The translations under genes and the position numbers were made by a program. From NCBI GenBank assembly GCA_016870995.1, contig VFZU01000026.1:1-54619 (forward strand): a stretch of DNA of 54,619 nucleotides, read 5' to 3'. Shown here piece by piece: positions 42,459-51,600 of the stretch. The notes under the pieces were generated by a model. The model ran no database searches. It had not been told where the DNA came from and saw nothing but the letters and a program-made list of their open reading frames with translations. Position 1 is the stretch's first letter; the number at the start of each line of letters is the position of its first letter. This DNA comes from Acidobacteriota bacterium (GTDB taxonomy: Bacteria > Acidobacteriota > Terriglobia > Bryobacterales > Bryobacteraceae).

Positions 42459-44108
42459 ATGCATGCCCCTGCCAAGCTCGGTGAACGCCTCGTCGCCCGC
42501 AACCTGATCTCCCGCGACGAACTCGACCAGGCCCTCGAACTCCAAAAAGAACGCAGCGACAAGCTCGGCAAAATCCTCGTCGACCTCGGCTTCATCGCCC
42601 AGCGCGAAGTGATGGCTGAGCTCAGCGCACAGCTCTCGGTCCCACTGGTCACGATTGACTCCACCCCCGCCACCGGCTCTGAGATCGACACTCTCTCGCC
42701 CCGCTTCCTGCGCCAGTCCAAAATCTTCCCGCTCACCTTCGACGGCAACGAGCTCACCCTCGCCATGGCCGACCCGCTCGACTTCGAAGTGATCTCTTCG
42801 GTTGCCAGCTCGACAGGTCTCCGCGTCCTCCCTGTCCTCGCCGTCGAAACCGAAGTCCTCGAAGCAATCGACCGTCACTACAGTGAAGGTCGCCGCGCCG
42901 AAGCCGCCGACGAATTCGGCAATGCCGAAGCCAACGAAGACCTCGAGCACCTCCGCGACATGGCCAGCGAAGCCCCGGTCATCCGCCTGGTCAACACCAT
43001 GATCGCCACCGCCGTTGAATCCCGCGCGAGCGACATTCACATCGAGCCCTTCGAAAAAGACTTCCGCATCCGCTTCCGCATCGACGGCGTGCTGCAGAAT
43101 CAAGAGCAGCCCCCGAAAGAGATGAAGGCCGCCATCATCTCGCGCCTCAAGCTGATGGCCAAGCTCAACATCGCCGAGCGCCGCCTGCCGCAAGACGGTC
43201 GCATCAAGATCAAGACCCTCGGCCGCGAAGTCGACCTTCGCGTCTCCACCCTCCCCACCCTCTATGGCGAAAGCGTCGTCATGCGTATCCTCGATCGCTC
43301 CGCCACCGGCTTTTACGACCTCCGCAGTCTCGGTTTCGACGACCAGATGCTCAATCTCATGGAGCATTTCACTGAGCTGCCCCACGGCATCTTCCTCGTC
43401 ACTGGCCCCACCGGTTCGGGCAAATCCACCACGCTTTACTCAGCCCTCAAGCGTGCCAACAAGAGCGAGCGCAAGATCATCACCATCGAAGACCCGGTCG
43501 AATACCAGATGGACGGCATCAATCAGATCCACGTCAACCCCACCATTGGTCTCACCTTCGCCGCTGGCCTGCGCCACATCGTCCGTCAAGACCCTGACGT
43601 CATCATGGTCGGCGAAATCCGTGATCGCGAAACTGCCGACATCGCCATCCGCGCCGCGCTCACCGGCCACTTCGTTTACTCGACGCTTCACACCAACGAC
43701 GCTCCCAGCGCAATCACCCGTCTTACCGACATGGGTGTTGAAAACTACCTGCTCACCAGCTCAATCGTCGCTGTCCTTGCCCAACGTTTGGTCCGCCGCA
43801 TCTGCCAGCACTGCAAGCAGCCCCACGGCGAAGCCACTTCCTACGACGGCACAAAGGTTCCTGTCTTTAAGGGTGCCGGTTGTGAAGAGTGCAACTTCAC
43901 CGGCTACAAGGGCCGTATCGCCATCTTCGAACTCATGCAGCTCAACGAAGAGATCCGCCGCCTCATCATGCGTAACGAAGACGCGAGCATCCTCACAGAA
44001 GCAGCGCGCCGCAACGGCATGCGCAACCTCCGCGAAGATGGTTGGGAAAAAGTGGCCAAAGGCTTCACCACCCCAGACGAAGTGATCCGCGTCACCCAGG
44101 AATTCTAG
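42459..44108 (+). CDS. gspE: Type II secretion ATPase GspE
   Basis: 549 residues. Cytoplasmic hexameric ATPase that drives pseudopilus assembly. N1E-type domain (GERLVARNLISRDELDQALE), N2E domain, then SRASDIHIEPFEKDFRIRFR, Walker A GPTGSGKSTTLYSAL (about residue 316), the Asp box ITIEDPVEYQMDGINQ, Walker B DPDVIMVGEIRD, the His box STLHTNDAPSA, and a four-cysteine zinc module (CQHC...CEEC). Length and motifs are those of GspE/PilB; neighbours F-D decide for T2SS. It ends 6 bp before gspF. Confidence 0.95.
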   Translation: MHAPAKLGERLVARNLISRDELDQALELQKERSDKLGKILVDLGFIAQREVMAELSAQLSVPLVTIDSTPATGSEIDTLSPRFLRQSKIFPLTFDGNELTLAMADPLDFEVISSVASSTGLRVLPVLAVETEVLEAIDRHYSEGRRAEAADEFGNAEANEDLEHLRDMASEAPVIRLVNTMIATAVESRASDIHIEPFEKDFRIRFRIDGVLQNQEQPPKEMKAAIISRLKLMAKLNIAERRLPQDGRIKIKTLGREVDLRVSTLPTLYGESVVMRILDRSATGFYDLRSLGFDDQMLNLMEHFTELPHGIFLVTGPTGSGKSTTLYSALKRANKSERKIITIEDPVEYQMDGINQIHVNPTIGLTFAAGLRHIVRQDPDVIMVGEIRDRETADIAIRAALTGHFVYSTLHTNDAPSAITRLTDMGVENYLLTSSIVAVLAQRLVRRICQHCKQPHGEATSYDGTKVPVFKGAGCEECNFTGYKGRIAIFELMQLNEEIRRLIMRNEDASILTEAARRNGMRNLREDGWEKVAKGFTTPDEVIRVTQEF

Positions 44109-44114
44109 CCAGCC

Positions 44115-45323
44115 ATGACCACCTTCCAGTTCAAAGCGGTCACTCACGATGGCAAACTCCGCACCGGCAGCTACACCGCCCAAAGCGAAAAACTGGTTGC
44201 CAGCGAACTCCGCCGCCAGGGCCTCACGCCCACCTATATCGGTGTTGGCAAGCCCACCGGCTTTGAACTCAAGATGCCCGAGTTTGGCGGAGGTAAGCGC
44301 CGCGACGTCCTGTTCTTCACGCAGGAACTCGCCACCCTTCTTTCTTCCAGCGTCCCCATCGACCGCGCTCTTTCAATCGTCAGCGAACTCACCGAGCGAC
44401 CCGCTTTCCGCGCCATCGTCCTCGACATCCTGCGTCTGCTCAAAGGCGGCAAATCTCTCGCCGATTCGCTCGCCACGCACCCCAGCTACTTCTCAGACCT
44501 CTACATCAACATGGTCCGCGCTGGTGAAGCCTCGGGCTCGCTCGCCACGGTCTTCCAGCGCCTCTCAAACTTTGAGCGCAACCGCGACGAACTCCGCGGC
44601 TACATCCTCAGCTCAATGATGTACCCGTTGCTGCTCGGCCTTACCGGCCTTGGCGCCATCGTCGTTCTCATGTACTACGTGGTCCCCAAGTTCGCCACCA
44701 TTTTTGAAGGCGGCCGCATGGTGATCCCGCTGCCCACGTTGATCATGCTGCGCACCAGCGAATTTCTCCAGGCCTGGGGCTGGCTCATCGCCCTCGTCCT
44801 CGCCGCTTCGATCACCGGCTTCCTCAGCTACATCCGCACGCCCAACGGCCGCTGGTGGTGGGACGACTTCCGCCTGCGCATCCCTCTTCTCGGCGACGCA
44901 CTCCGCAAGGCGGAGACCGCCCGTTTCGCCCGCGCCATGTCCACACTGGTTTCCAACACCGTGCCTCTTGTGCAATCCCTCCAGATCGCTGGCGGTACCC
45001 TCGGCAACCAGCGCATTGCGAAAGCTCTCGAATCTGTGGCCCAGGGCGTCAAACGCGGCGAAGGCATCGCCGTCCCGCTGCGCCGCTGCGGCCAGTTTCC
45101 CTCGCTCGCCTCGCATCTGCTCAGCGTCGGCGAAGAGACCGGCAAGCTCGACGAAATGTTCACCCGCATGGCCGACATTTACGAGGCCGACACCCGCGAC
45201 GCCGTCAAGCGTTTCACATCTTTGTTCGAACCCCTGCTCATCCTTACAATGGGCATCGTGGTCGGAGCGCTGATCCTCAGTATGCTCCTCGCCATCACCA
45301 GCATCAACGAGGTTGCTATCTAG
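44115..45323 (+). CDS. gspF: Type II secretion inner-membrane platform protein GspF
   Basis: 402 residues. Two similar cytoplasmic helical domains (ELATLLSSSVPIDRALSIVS; RFARAMSTLVSNTVPLVQSL), each followed by membrane helices (MYPLLLGLTGLGAIVVLMYY; LLILTMGIVVGALILSMLLA). This is the T2SSF repeat layout. GspF couples the ATPase to pseudopilin insertion. The gspG start lies 2 bp after its TAG. Confidence 0.95.
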   Translation: MTTFQFKAVTHDGKLRTGSYTAQSEKLVASELRRQGLTPTYIGVGKPTGFELKMPEFGGGKRRDVLFFTQELATLLSSSVPIDRALSIVSELTERPAFRAIVLDILRLLKGGKSLADSLATHPSYFSDLYINMVRAGEASGSLATVFQRLSNFERNRDELRGYILSSMMYPLLLGLTGLGAIVVLMYYVVPKFATIFEGGRMVIPLPTLIMLRTSEFLQAWGWLIALVLAASITGFLSYIRTPNGRWWWDDFRLRIPLLGDALRKAETARFARAMSTLVSNTVPLVQSLQIAGGTLGNQRIAKALESVAQGVKRGEGIAVPLRRCGQFPSLASHLLSVGEETGKLDEMFTRMADIYEADTRDAVKRFTSLFEPLLILTMGIVVGALILSMLLAITSINEVAI

Positions 45324-45325
45324 TC

Positions 45326-45775
45326 ATGACACACAACAAACCCAACTCCCGCCGTCGCCGCGCGCAAGCCGGTGTCACGCTGATCGAAATGCTCGTGGTC
45401 GTCACGATCATCGCCCTGTTCGCCGCCGTCGTCGGCCCTCGCTTGTTCAAGGCCGCCGACGGAGCCAAAGTCACCGCCGCCCGCACCCAGATCAACAGCT
45501 TCAATCAGGCTCTGTTGCTCTACAAGAATTCCACCGGCAACTTCCCAACCACCCAACAGGGCCTCAACGTTCTGCGTACGAAGCCCGGCGATGTCCCCAA
45601 TTGGGACGGCCCCTATCTTCAGGGCGACGTACCGCTCGACCCTTGGGGCAGGGAATTTGTTTACAAGTTCCCCGGGGCACTTCCTGACGAGCCCGAAATC
45701 GTTTCTCTCGGCGCCGACGGTCAACCCGGCGGCACGGGCATCAACGCCGACATCAGTTCCTCCAGCAGCCGCTAG
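45326..45775 (+). CDS. gspG: Major pseudopilin GspG
   Basis: 149 residues. Prepilin leader with basic residues then the cleavage site QAG|VTLIEM: Gly16 is -1 and Glu21 is +5; Val instead of Phe at +1. A hydrophobic helix follows (LVVVTIIALFAAVVGPRLF). The C-terminal half has the GspG pattern FPTTQQGLNVL, WDGPYLQGDVPLDPWGREF and the calcium-loop-like end SLGADGQPGGTGINAD. The ATG at 45326 was chosen since it lies 2 bp after gspF and begins the leader; longer frames overlap gspF. Prepilin peptidase is not in the window. Confidence 0.95.
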   Translation: MTHNKPNSRRRRAQAGVTLIEMLVVVTIIALFAAVVGPRLFKAADGAKVTAARTQINSFNQALLLYKNSTGNFPTTQQGLNVLRTKPGDVPNWDGPYLQGDVPLDPWGREFVYKFPGALPDEPEIVSLGADGQPGGTGINADISSSSSR

Positions 45776-46261
45776 ATGATGCGTCGCGGTACCCAGTCTG
45801 GCGTCACGCTGATCGAGATGCTGCTCGTCGTCGGCATTGTCGGCCTCATGGCCGGCCTCACCATGCCTTCGTTTACGGCGGGCCTGGATGGCTTGCGTTT
45901 GCGCAGCGCCTCGACAACAGTCGCCTCGGCTCTCAATATCGCGATCAACACAGCAGACCGCCGCCAGCTCCCCGTCCAGCTCGCCATACAGCCTTCGCAA
46001 AATCGCATCGTCCTGCGTGCAGCCGAATCTCGTAAGGATCAGATTTTCGACATCCCGCCAGGAATCAAGATCAAGCGCATCCTTCCCTCTCTCTTTCTCA
46101 ACGAAGAGAAGCGCGACCGCTACATCATCGTCTACCCCAACGGCGCACCGCCTCAGCTCATCGTTGAGCTCGAGAACCCCCGCGGCAGCACCCGTCTGAT
46201 CCAACTCGACCCCATCACCGGCGTCGCCAAAGTCATGGACCGTCCCGCCAATGCAAAATAG
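45776..46261 (+). CDS. gspH: Minor pseudopilin GspH-like
   Basis: 161 residues. Leader MMRRGTQSG|VTLIEM with Glu at +5 and a hydrophobic helix (LLVVGIVGLMAGLTMPSF), then a beta-rich domain (STTVASALNIAINTADRRQL). The first ATG abuts the gspG TAG with no gap; an ATG 3 bp on is equally possible. It overlaps gspI by 11 bp. Position after gspG fits GspH. Confidence 0.82.
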   Translation: MMRRGTQSGVTLIEMLLVVGIVGLMAGLTMPSFTAGLDGLRLRSASTTVASALNIAINTADRRQLPVQLAIQPSQNRIVLRAAESRKDQIFDIPPGIKIKRILPSLFLNEEKRDRYIIVYPNGAPPQLIVELENPRGSTRLIQLDPITGVAKVMDRPANAK

Positions 46262-46655
46262 ATCTCAATCCGGCTTCTCGCTCATCGAGGTCCTCGTCGC
46301 CGCCCTGATCCTCGCCGTTGCGGTCTCGGCCCTGCTCGCCAATCTGTCCACCTCGACCTCAAATCTGTTTCGGACAAACGACATCGATCGCCTCACATTC
46401 CTGAGCAAACGCAAAATGGATGAACTGATCTCCGTTCAGGCCATTCAGGTTGGTGCACAAATTCAGGGCGTACTCGCCCTGGATGAAAAAGACAAAGCGA
46501 TCGCTGGTTTCAGCTATTCCATCTTTCCCGTCTCCGGGATCGGAATCAACACAGGCGAGCGCGTAGAGCGGGTTCGTCTCGAAACCTGGCTGCAATCCGG
46601 AAGCCGCCGACGCACGATGCAATTGGAATCCTTCCGCCGGGTCAAACTGCAATGA
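46251..46655 (+). CDS. gspI: Minor pseudopilin GspI-like
   Basis: 134 residues. Leader MQNRSQSG|FSLIEVL with canonical Phe at +1 and Glu at +5; hydrophobic helix VAALILAVAVSALLANL. The short soluble part (FLSKRKMDELISVQAIQVGA) has the size and helix-beta order of GspI. The start lies inside gspH and the end overlaps gspJ by 4 bp (ATGA), so translation is coupled. Confidence 0.82.
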   Translation: MQNRSQSGFSLIEVLVAALILAVAVSALLANLSTSTSNLFRTNDIDRLTFLSKRKMDELISVQAIQVGAQIQGVLALDEKDKAIAGFSYSIFPVSGIGINTGERVERVRLETWLQSGSRRRTMQLESFRRVKLQ

Positions 46656-47329
46656 GGCGGCGCACCTCCTCACAATCGGGCATGACGCTCATCGAGTTGC
46701 TGATCGCCGTCACCATCTTCGGCGCGATTTCAGCCAGCATGGGCATTGTGCTCAACATCGCCTTCACTTCGATGAACAAGATCGACTCAAAGGTCGATTT
46801 CAACCGCCGAATCCTCTCCTCCCAGCGCACTCTCGATCACATTCTTCAGGGCGTCATCCCCATCAATGCTCCTTGCGCCGGCCTTCCCGTTGGAATTGTG
46901 GGGCGCCAGAACGCAGTGCGCTTTGTTTCTTCGCACTCCCTGACGGAAGGCTCGCGCGGCAGGCCACAGATCGTGGAATTGTTTCCCGATCCAAGTCCGA
47001 ATGGTGGCATGCGGCTCCTGCTCAACGAACAACCTTTTGTCGGCAAGTTCAGTCTTTCCAGTGCTTGCGCACAACCTTTCATAGTCCGACCCACATCCTT
47101 CATCCTTGCGGATAAACTTGCCAATGTCGCGTTCTCTTTCAGAAAGCGGGACCACTCGATGCCCGGCGAATTGTGGTTGAGCGGCTGGAGCTTTCCAGAA
47201 TGGCCCTCGGGAATCAAAATCGAAATGGCGCCCTTGAAGCCCATCCCGGGCCAGATCCAGCCAACCACAGTCTTCGCACCCATCCTGATCATGAACTACA
47301 ACACCGACGATGCCTCGCTCCAACCCTAA
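46652..47329 (+). CDS. gspJ: Minor pseudopilin GspJ-like
   Basis: 225 residues. Leader MRRRTSSQSG|MTLIELL with Glu at +5, helix LIAVTIFGAISASMGIVLNI. A beta-rich C-terminal part (GRPQIVELFPDPSPNGGMRL) follows. Order H-I-J-K and size support GspJ. Start overlaps gspI by 4 bp; end overlaps gspK by 20 bp. Confidence 0.8.
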   Translation: MRRRTSSQSGMTLIELLIAVTIFGAISASMGIVLNIAFTSMNKIDSKVDFNRRILSSQRTLDHILQGVIPINAPCAGLPVGIVGRQNAVRFVSSHSLTEGSRGRPQIVELFPDPSPNGGMRLLLNEQPFVGKFSLSSACAQPFIVRPTSFILADKLANVAFSFRKRDHSMPGELWLSGWSFPEWPSGIKIEMAPLKPIPGQIQPTTVFAPILIMNYNTDDASLQP

Positions 47330-48320
47330 CCGCAATGGCACCGCGCTGCTTGCCGTGCTCTGGCTTACTGCCGCACTCTCGGCGATCGCCTTCTCGGTCG
47401 CGGATACAGTTCGTGCTGAAACCGAGCGCGCCATCTCCAATCAGGATTCCACCCGCGCCTATTTTCTGGCTCGCGGTGCTGTCGAGAGGGTTCTTCACAC
47501 CCTTCGCAACCCCGAGGGCGGCGCAGGCGGTACTCCGGCCGAAAGATTCGCCGGGCAGAGAAGACTCTATTTTCAGGAAGAAACGGGCGACACGGTTGTA
47601 GAATTGATCTCCGAGCGTGGCAAATTGCCCCTGCGTACCCTGAACATTGGTCTTCTGCAAAGTCTGCTCACTGCGATCGGGGAACCCCCCGCCTCAGCCG
47701 CACTCATCGCCAGTCAGGTATTTTCAGGAGCTGTAGTGGATTCACAAAAATCCGCAGGTGCTCCGGCTTTTGCCGCTTCCATCGCGTCTATGGAAAATGT
47801 CGAAGAGTTATTACTTTTGCCAGGCATCACACCAGAAATCGTTTACGGCCGCTACAGCCGCCTTCCAGACGGCAGTCTGGTCAACCTTGGCGGGTTGATC
47901 GATTGTCTGTCTCCATACATTAAGGAATCGACCGGGTTGGACACTTTGAGCGTCCACCCGTCCCTTCTGGTCGCCCTCGGTTCCAGCCCCTTGGTCGCCC
48001 AACGTTTCGCCCGCGCCCGCAGCTCCGCCTTCGACCCGGCCATTGCTTTGGCCGCAGTGGCATCGATCAATACACCTACCCGCCTTGATCTGGGAGATGT
48101 ATTCCAGATCCGTGCGACCGGACGGCCAAGGCTGGCCAATGGAGCACTTTCCCCTACCCGGCGTACCGTTTCACTATTGATCAAATTCACCATGCCCAAC
48201 CCACGCTACCTGTGGCTCAGTCCCTGGACCCATCTTCGATGGTTTGACCAGGCATTCAGCGATGTGGCTGCATCCGACTCTGTCTGGCGCACACCCGCCC
48301 CCGCCGGAGCTCGCCCATGA
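47310..48320 (+). CDS. gspK: Tip pseudopilin GspK
   Basis: 336 residues. Leader ending RNG|TALLAVLW, without Glu at +5, which is normal for GspK; helix LTAALSAIAFSVADTV. The large helical insert typical of the family follows (DSTRAYFLARGAVERVLHTL; SMENVEELLLLPGITPEIVY; VNLGGLIDCLSPY). GspK sits at the tip of the pseudopilus on the I-J complex. The ATGA overlap with gspL shows coupling. Confidence 0.88.
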   Translation: MPRSNPNRNGTALLAVLWLTAALSAIAFSVADTVRAETERAISNQDSTRAYFLARGAVERVLHTLRNPEGGAGGTPAERFAGQRRLYFQEETGDTVVELISERGKLPLRTLNIGLLQSLLTAIGEPPASAALIASQVFSGAVVDSQKSAGAPAFAASIASMENVEELLLLPGITPEIVYGRYSRLPDGSLVNLGGLIDCLSPYIKESTGLDTLSVHPSLLVALGSSPLVAQRFARARSSAFDPAIALAAVASINTPTRLDLGDVFQIRATGRPRLANGALSPTRRTVSLLIKFTMPNPRYLWLSPWTHLRWFDQAFSDVAASDSVWRTPAPAGARP

Positions 48321-49774
48321 CCACAGGACAAATCGAATCGACTGCTGTCGTTGCCACTGCCCCTCCCATCCCTTTCTTTACAAAATGGCGTAGCTTTGGC
48401 ACGGGTGTTGGAATCGAAGTCGGGCCTAAAGAGCTTCTCGTCACCCTCACCGTCGTACGCCCTTCCGGCATCAAGGTTCTGGACTCCCTGGTAATCCCAA
48501 GCTATCGGGAACGACCTGCCGCCGAATGGGGTGAGGAATACGCTTCCTTCCTGCGAAAACACAAACTCTCGCACCTTTCGGCTTCGGTTGTACTTCCCGC
48601 CAAAGATTGCGTCTCGCGTTCGCTTCCCATGCCGGGAGTGGCTCCAGCCGAGCTGGCCTCGGCGATTCAGTATCAATTGGATGGCCTGCATCCCTTCAGT
48701 GAGGACGCCGCCACTCATTCATTTGCCCGCCTTGCCGGCGAGCGCTCCGGTCACGTCGCCATCGCTATCGCAAAGAACGAAATCGTCGAGGATTACGCAT
48801 CGCTCTTCGATGAGGCAGGCGTAAACCTCCTTTCATTCCTCACTCCGTCTTCCGCAATCTACTCGGCGATGCGAGTTCTCCAACACCCGCCTTCGAACCA
48901 ATTTCTTGCGATCCACGAAGATGCTTCTGGCTTGCTCGTTTACGGCGAGTCAGAAACGCATCCGATCTATTGCGTCCAGCTTTCGCTGGATAACGACAGA
49001 GCTATCGCTGCTACAGCCTCACAGCTTCGGCTGTCAGAGGACGCACCGCAATCCCGGCTTGCTTCCCTGCTATCAGCCGCCGAGCGACTCGATGTCTCAA
49101 GCCCGCTCTCTTATGCGGCCTCGCTGTCCAGCGCATTGCCGGCCCTCACTCTGCCGCTCAATCTTCTCCCAGTCAATCGCAGACGCATTCAGTCCCCCTG
49201 GCGCTGGGTTCCAACCGCGATCCTTGTGCTCCTACTGATGGTGCTCGGCACGGGCTTTGCTTATTATCAGGAGTACGAAAACAATCGAATCCTGGTCAAA
49301 CTCGATGCGGAGATCGCAAAACTCCAGCCTCGCCTCGCCATCGTCCGTCAATTGGAATCTGACATCGAGTCCGCCTCTCGCAGGCTTGAATTCCTGAATG
49401 GCATTGCAACCTATCCTCAACAGGATCTGGAGTCCTTGCGTGAACTCACTCGCATGATGCCCATGAACTCCTACGTTTCCCGCCTCGACATGTCTCGCAG
49501 TGAAGTAACACTCTCGGGCGAGACCGAGCAGTCTATGGAGATGCTCAAAATGTTCGATTCCTCTCTCTTCTTCAAAGACACGGAATTTACTTCGTCGCCA
49601 AATCGCCTGCCCAACGGCAAAGAACTCTTCCAGATCCGCACGCGACGCGAGTTGCCGCAAGAAGCCGCAAAGGTTGCTAGCCCAGCCCCAGCAAACGCGG
49701 CACCTCCCAATTCCACTCCCCTGCCCCGCTTTATTCCGGCGCCACCGCCTGCCATCCAAGGGTTCCGTCCATGA
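48317..49774 (+). CDS. gspL: GspL/PilM-like assembly platform protein
   Basis: 485 residues. The N-terminal cytoplasmic part has an actin-like (PilM/GspL) feel: GTGVGIEVGPKELLVTLTVV, HLSASVVLPAKDCVSRSLPM, and a later VNLLSFLTPSSAIYSAMRVL. One membrane helix near residue 295-312 (PTAILVLLLMVLGTGFAYYQ) is followed by a coiled coil (LDAEIAKLQPRLAIVRQLES) and a small PilN-like domain (LTRMMPMNSYVSRLDM). The C-terminus is Pro-rich. So it looks like a PilM-PilN type fusion acting as GspL, linking GspE to the membrane complex. The stop overlaps gspM by ATGA. Confidence 0.8.
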   Translation: MTTGQIESTAVVATAPPIPFFTKWRSFGTGVGIEVGPKELLVTLTVVRPSGIKVLDSLVIPSYRERPAAEWGEEYASFLRKHKLSHLSASVVLPAKDCVSRSLPMPGVAPAELASAIQYQLDGLHPFSEDAATHSFARLAGERSGHVAIAIAKNEIVEDYASLFDEAGVNLLSFLTPSSAIYSAMRVLQHPPSNQFLAIHEDASGLLVYGESETHPIYCVQLSLDNDRAIAATASQLRLSEDAPQSRLASLLSAAERLDVSSPLSYAASLSSALPALTLPLNLLPVNRRRIQSPWRWVPTAILVLLLMVLGTGFAYYQEYENNRILVKLDAEIAKLQPRLAIVRQLESDIESASRRLEFLNGIATYPQQDLESLRELTRMMPMNSYVSRLDMSRSEVTLSGETEQSMEMLKMFDSSLFFKDTEFTSSPNRLPNGKELFQIRTRRELPQEAAKVASPAPANAAPPNSTPLPRFIPAPPPAIQGFRP

Positions 49775-50370
49775 TCCAATTCAGTTCCGAACGGGAACGC
49801 AAGCTTGTCCTTTCGCTGATCCCCGCATTGATCGTAACTGCGATCGTCTACTTCTACACAGAGTCGTCGCCCTCTGCTGCCCCAACCATGGACTCAGCAG
49901 CGGCAATCGAAGTCGCCAAAGCTCGGTTAGACCGCGCACGCGGTATCGCCGCGACCTTGCCAGCCCTTCAAGATTCCAGAAAGTCTCTCGATGCCGGTCT
50001 AGCGGTGTGGAACAAGCGCCTGATCACCGCCGATACTCCGGCGCAAGCGCAGGCGCAGTTAAATCAGATTTTCCGCCGCATCGCCCGTCTTCAGGGGCCT
50101 GCTGTCGAGATTCGCAATATGGATCTTGGCTCCGTTCATGCGGCCAATGCCTTCACTGAAATTCTGGTCTCCGTTTCTTTCGACTGTCAGGTGGAGGGGT
50201 TAGTCAATCTCTTGACCGATCTGTCAGCGCAACCCGAATTTCTTACCTGGCGGGACCTGCGTGTGGTCAGCCCCGACTCCAAACAAAAGCGCATCAACGT
50301 TTCGATGGTGCTCGTTGCCATTGGTCCTGCTAAATTGGCTCCCCGGCCCGTTCAGGCGGTGCGCGGATGA
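49771..50370 (+). CDS. gspM: GspM/PilO-like bitopic membrane protein
   Basis: 199 residues. A membrane helix near residue 9-28 (KLVLSLIPALIVTAIVYFYT), a coiled coil (EVAKARLDRARGIAATLPAL), then a ferredoxin-like periplasmic domain (RIARLQGPAVEIRNMDLG; EILVSVSFDCQVEGLVNLL). This is the layout of GspM and PilO, the partners of GspL and PilN. ATGA overlaps on both sides. Sequence similarity in this family is always low, so position carries much of the call. Confidence 0.72.
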   Translation: MIQFSSERERKLVLSLIPALIVTAIVYFYTESSPSAAPTMDSAAAIEVAKARLDRARGIAATLPALQDSRKSLDAGLAVWNKRLITADTPAQAQAQLNQIFRRIARLQGPAVEIRNMDLGSVHAANAFTEILVSVSFDCQVEGLVNLLTDLSAQPEFLTWRDLRVVSPDSKQKRINVSMVLVAIGPAKLAPRPVQAVRG

Positions 50371-51104
50371 AGCGGCCCATCCTCCTGCTGAATCTTGTCC
50401 TTGCCGCCGGGCTGATTGCCGGCGGCTACGAACTCCGCCGCCGCTGGCTGCTTGCCCGCGAGCGCGAGGCGGCTCTCCTGGCGATCCAGCCGACGGCCCC
50501 TGCCGCGACACGGTCAACTGCTGCGGCCACACCTCCACCCGCCAAGCTCCAGTCTTCGCAGTATTTCGAAGTCGCCGAACGCTTTCTTTTCGCTCGCGAT
50601 CGCAATCCAAACGTGATCATCGAGAAGAAGCCCGAACCACCTCCAAAGGTAATGCCAAACTTTCCTGCCGTTCACGGCGTCATGGATATTGGAATGGGTC
50701 CGACTGTTTTCATCACCACCGGGACGGATGCTCAAAAAGGCTTCAAGCCTGGTGACAAGATTGGGGAGTTTACGCTGCTCGCCGCCACTCAGAAGGACGT
50801 CACCTTTGAGTGGGAGGGCAAGCCAATTACCAAGCTGCTCGACGATCTTCGTCCTCGCCTGAGTGAACCGCAAGCTCCGGAAGCCCCTCGCATGAATTCG
50901 AATGTAAACTCCGGTCCGCCGCCTGCCCCTCCTCCGGCCGTGCCGCAAAATGTGCGCCCTGCCCCGGGCCAGGATATTGGAGGCGGTCGCAAGGGATGCC
51001 TGCCGGGCGACACCTCTCCAACCGGTACCGTCGCCGAAGGGCATCGCAAGGTGTCCACCTCTTACGCATTCGGCCCGATTTGCTACTGGGAACCCATCCG
51101 CTAG
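50367..51104 (+). CDS. gspC: GspC-like protein without PDZ domain
   Basis: 245 residues. An N-terminal membrane helix (LLNLVLAAGLIAGGYELRRR), a Pro-rich linker, then a homology-region-like beta domain (PNFPAVHGVMDIGMGPTVFI; GFKPGDKIGEFTLLAATQKD; VTFEWEGKPITKLLDDL), as in GspC/GspP that link the inner platform to the secretin. There is no PDZ domain. The last 70 residues are Pro/Asn-rich and end with two cysteines (GCLPGD; PICYWEPIR) that could form a disulfide. Start overlaps gspM by 4 bp. GspC is the best fit but similarity is weak. Confidence 0.65.
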   Translation: MKRPILLLNLVLAAGLIAGGYELRRRWLLAREREAALLAIQPTAPAATRSTAAATPPPAKLQSSQYFEVAERFLFARDRNPNVIIEKKPEPPPKVMPNFPAVHGVMDIGMGPTVFITTGTDAQKGFKPGDKIGEFTLLAATQKDVTFEWEGKPITKLLDDLRPRLSEPQAPEAPRMNSNVNSGPPPAPPPAVPQNVRPAPGQDIGGGRKGCLPGDTSPTGTVAEGHRKVSTSYAFGPICYWEPIR

Positions 51105-51126
51105 AACCACAACAGGATCATCTTTC

Positions 51127-51600
51127 ATGAAATTACTCGCACTCATCGCCTTGCACATCGCTCTGCAGCCACTTGTGGCTCAAACTGCTCCTGCTCGCGC
51201 CGCCTCCCGTCCTGATCCGAAAACAGCTCCGCAAAAGCGCCATCCTGATGGCCGTCCTCTTGGTGTTCCTTTTTCTGCCGTAAAGATCGCCGACGGCGCC
51301 TGGCGCGCAGTCGAAGCCGGTACACCTGTGATTTACCGCTCCACTGCTTTCGGTTTTTCCAAAGTGTCTGAAGAGGAGAACGCCCGCATCCAGCGCATGC
51401 TCGATGGCAAGCCCGATCAAAAGAAAGAAGCTCCCGAAGGAGTTTCCGTTGCCGAGGTCGATGGCAAGCTTCACTTCTCTCGCATCACACCGTTCGGCAA
51501 TTACAAATGGGTCAAAGACAAGACCGAGCTCAACGCCTCTGAAAAAGCGGTTTGGGAGCAACACCAAAAGCAGTCCACTCCGGGAGCCTCGAAACAATAA
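51127..51600 (+). CDS. Secreted protein of unknown function inside the T2SS operon
   Basis: 157 residues. Signal peptide MKLLALIALHIALQPLVAQ; mature part basic and Pro-rich at first (RPDPKTAPQKRHPDGRPLG), then VPFSAVKIADGAWRAVEAGT, FGFSKVSEEENARIQRMLDG and FGNYKWVKDKTELNASEKAV. No cysteines, no known domain. Its TAA overlaps the ATG of gspD (TAATG), so it is translated in step with the secretin. Position just before the secretin suggests a pilotin-like or secretin-assembly role, but it lacks a lipobox. Inference only. Confidence 0.65.
   Translation: MKLLALIALHIALQPLVAQTAPARAASRPDPKTAPQKRHPDGRPLGVPFSAVKIADGAWRAVEAGTPVIYRSTAFGFSKVSEEENARIQRMLDGKPDQKKEAPEGVSVAEVDGKLHFSRITPFGNYKWVKDKTELNASEKAVWEQHQKQSTPGASKQ

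Noticed and set aside
44855-45775. A long frame in which GspG would be a C-terminal domain
   Set aside because: The front part is a shadow of gspF; the prepilin leader must be at the N-terminus, so the ATG at 45326 is the start.
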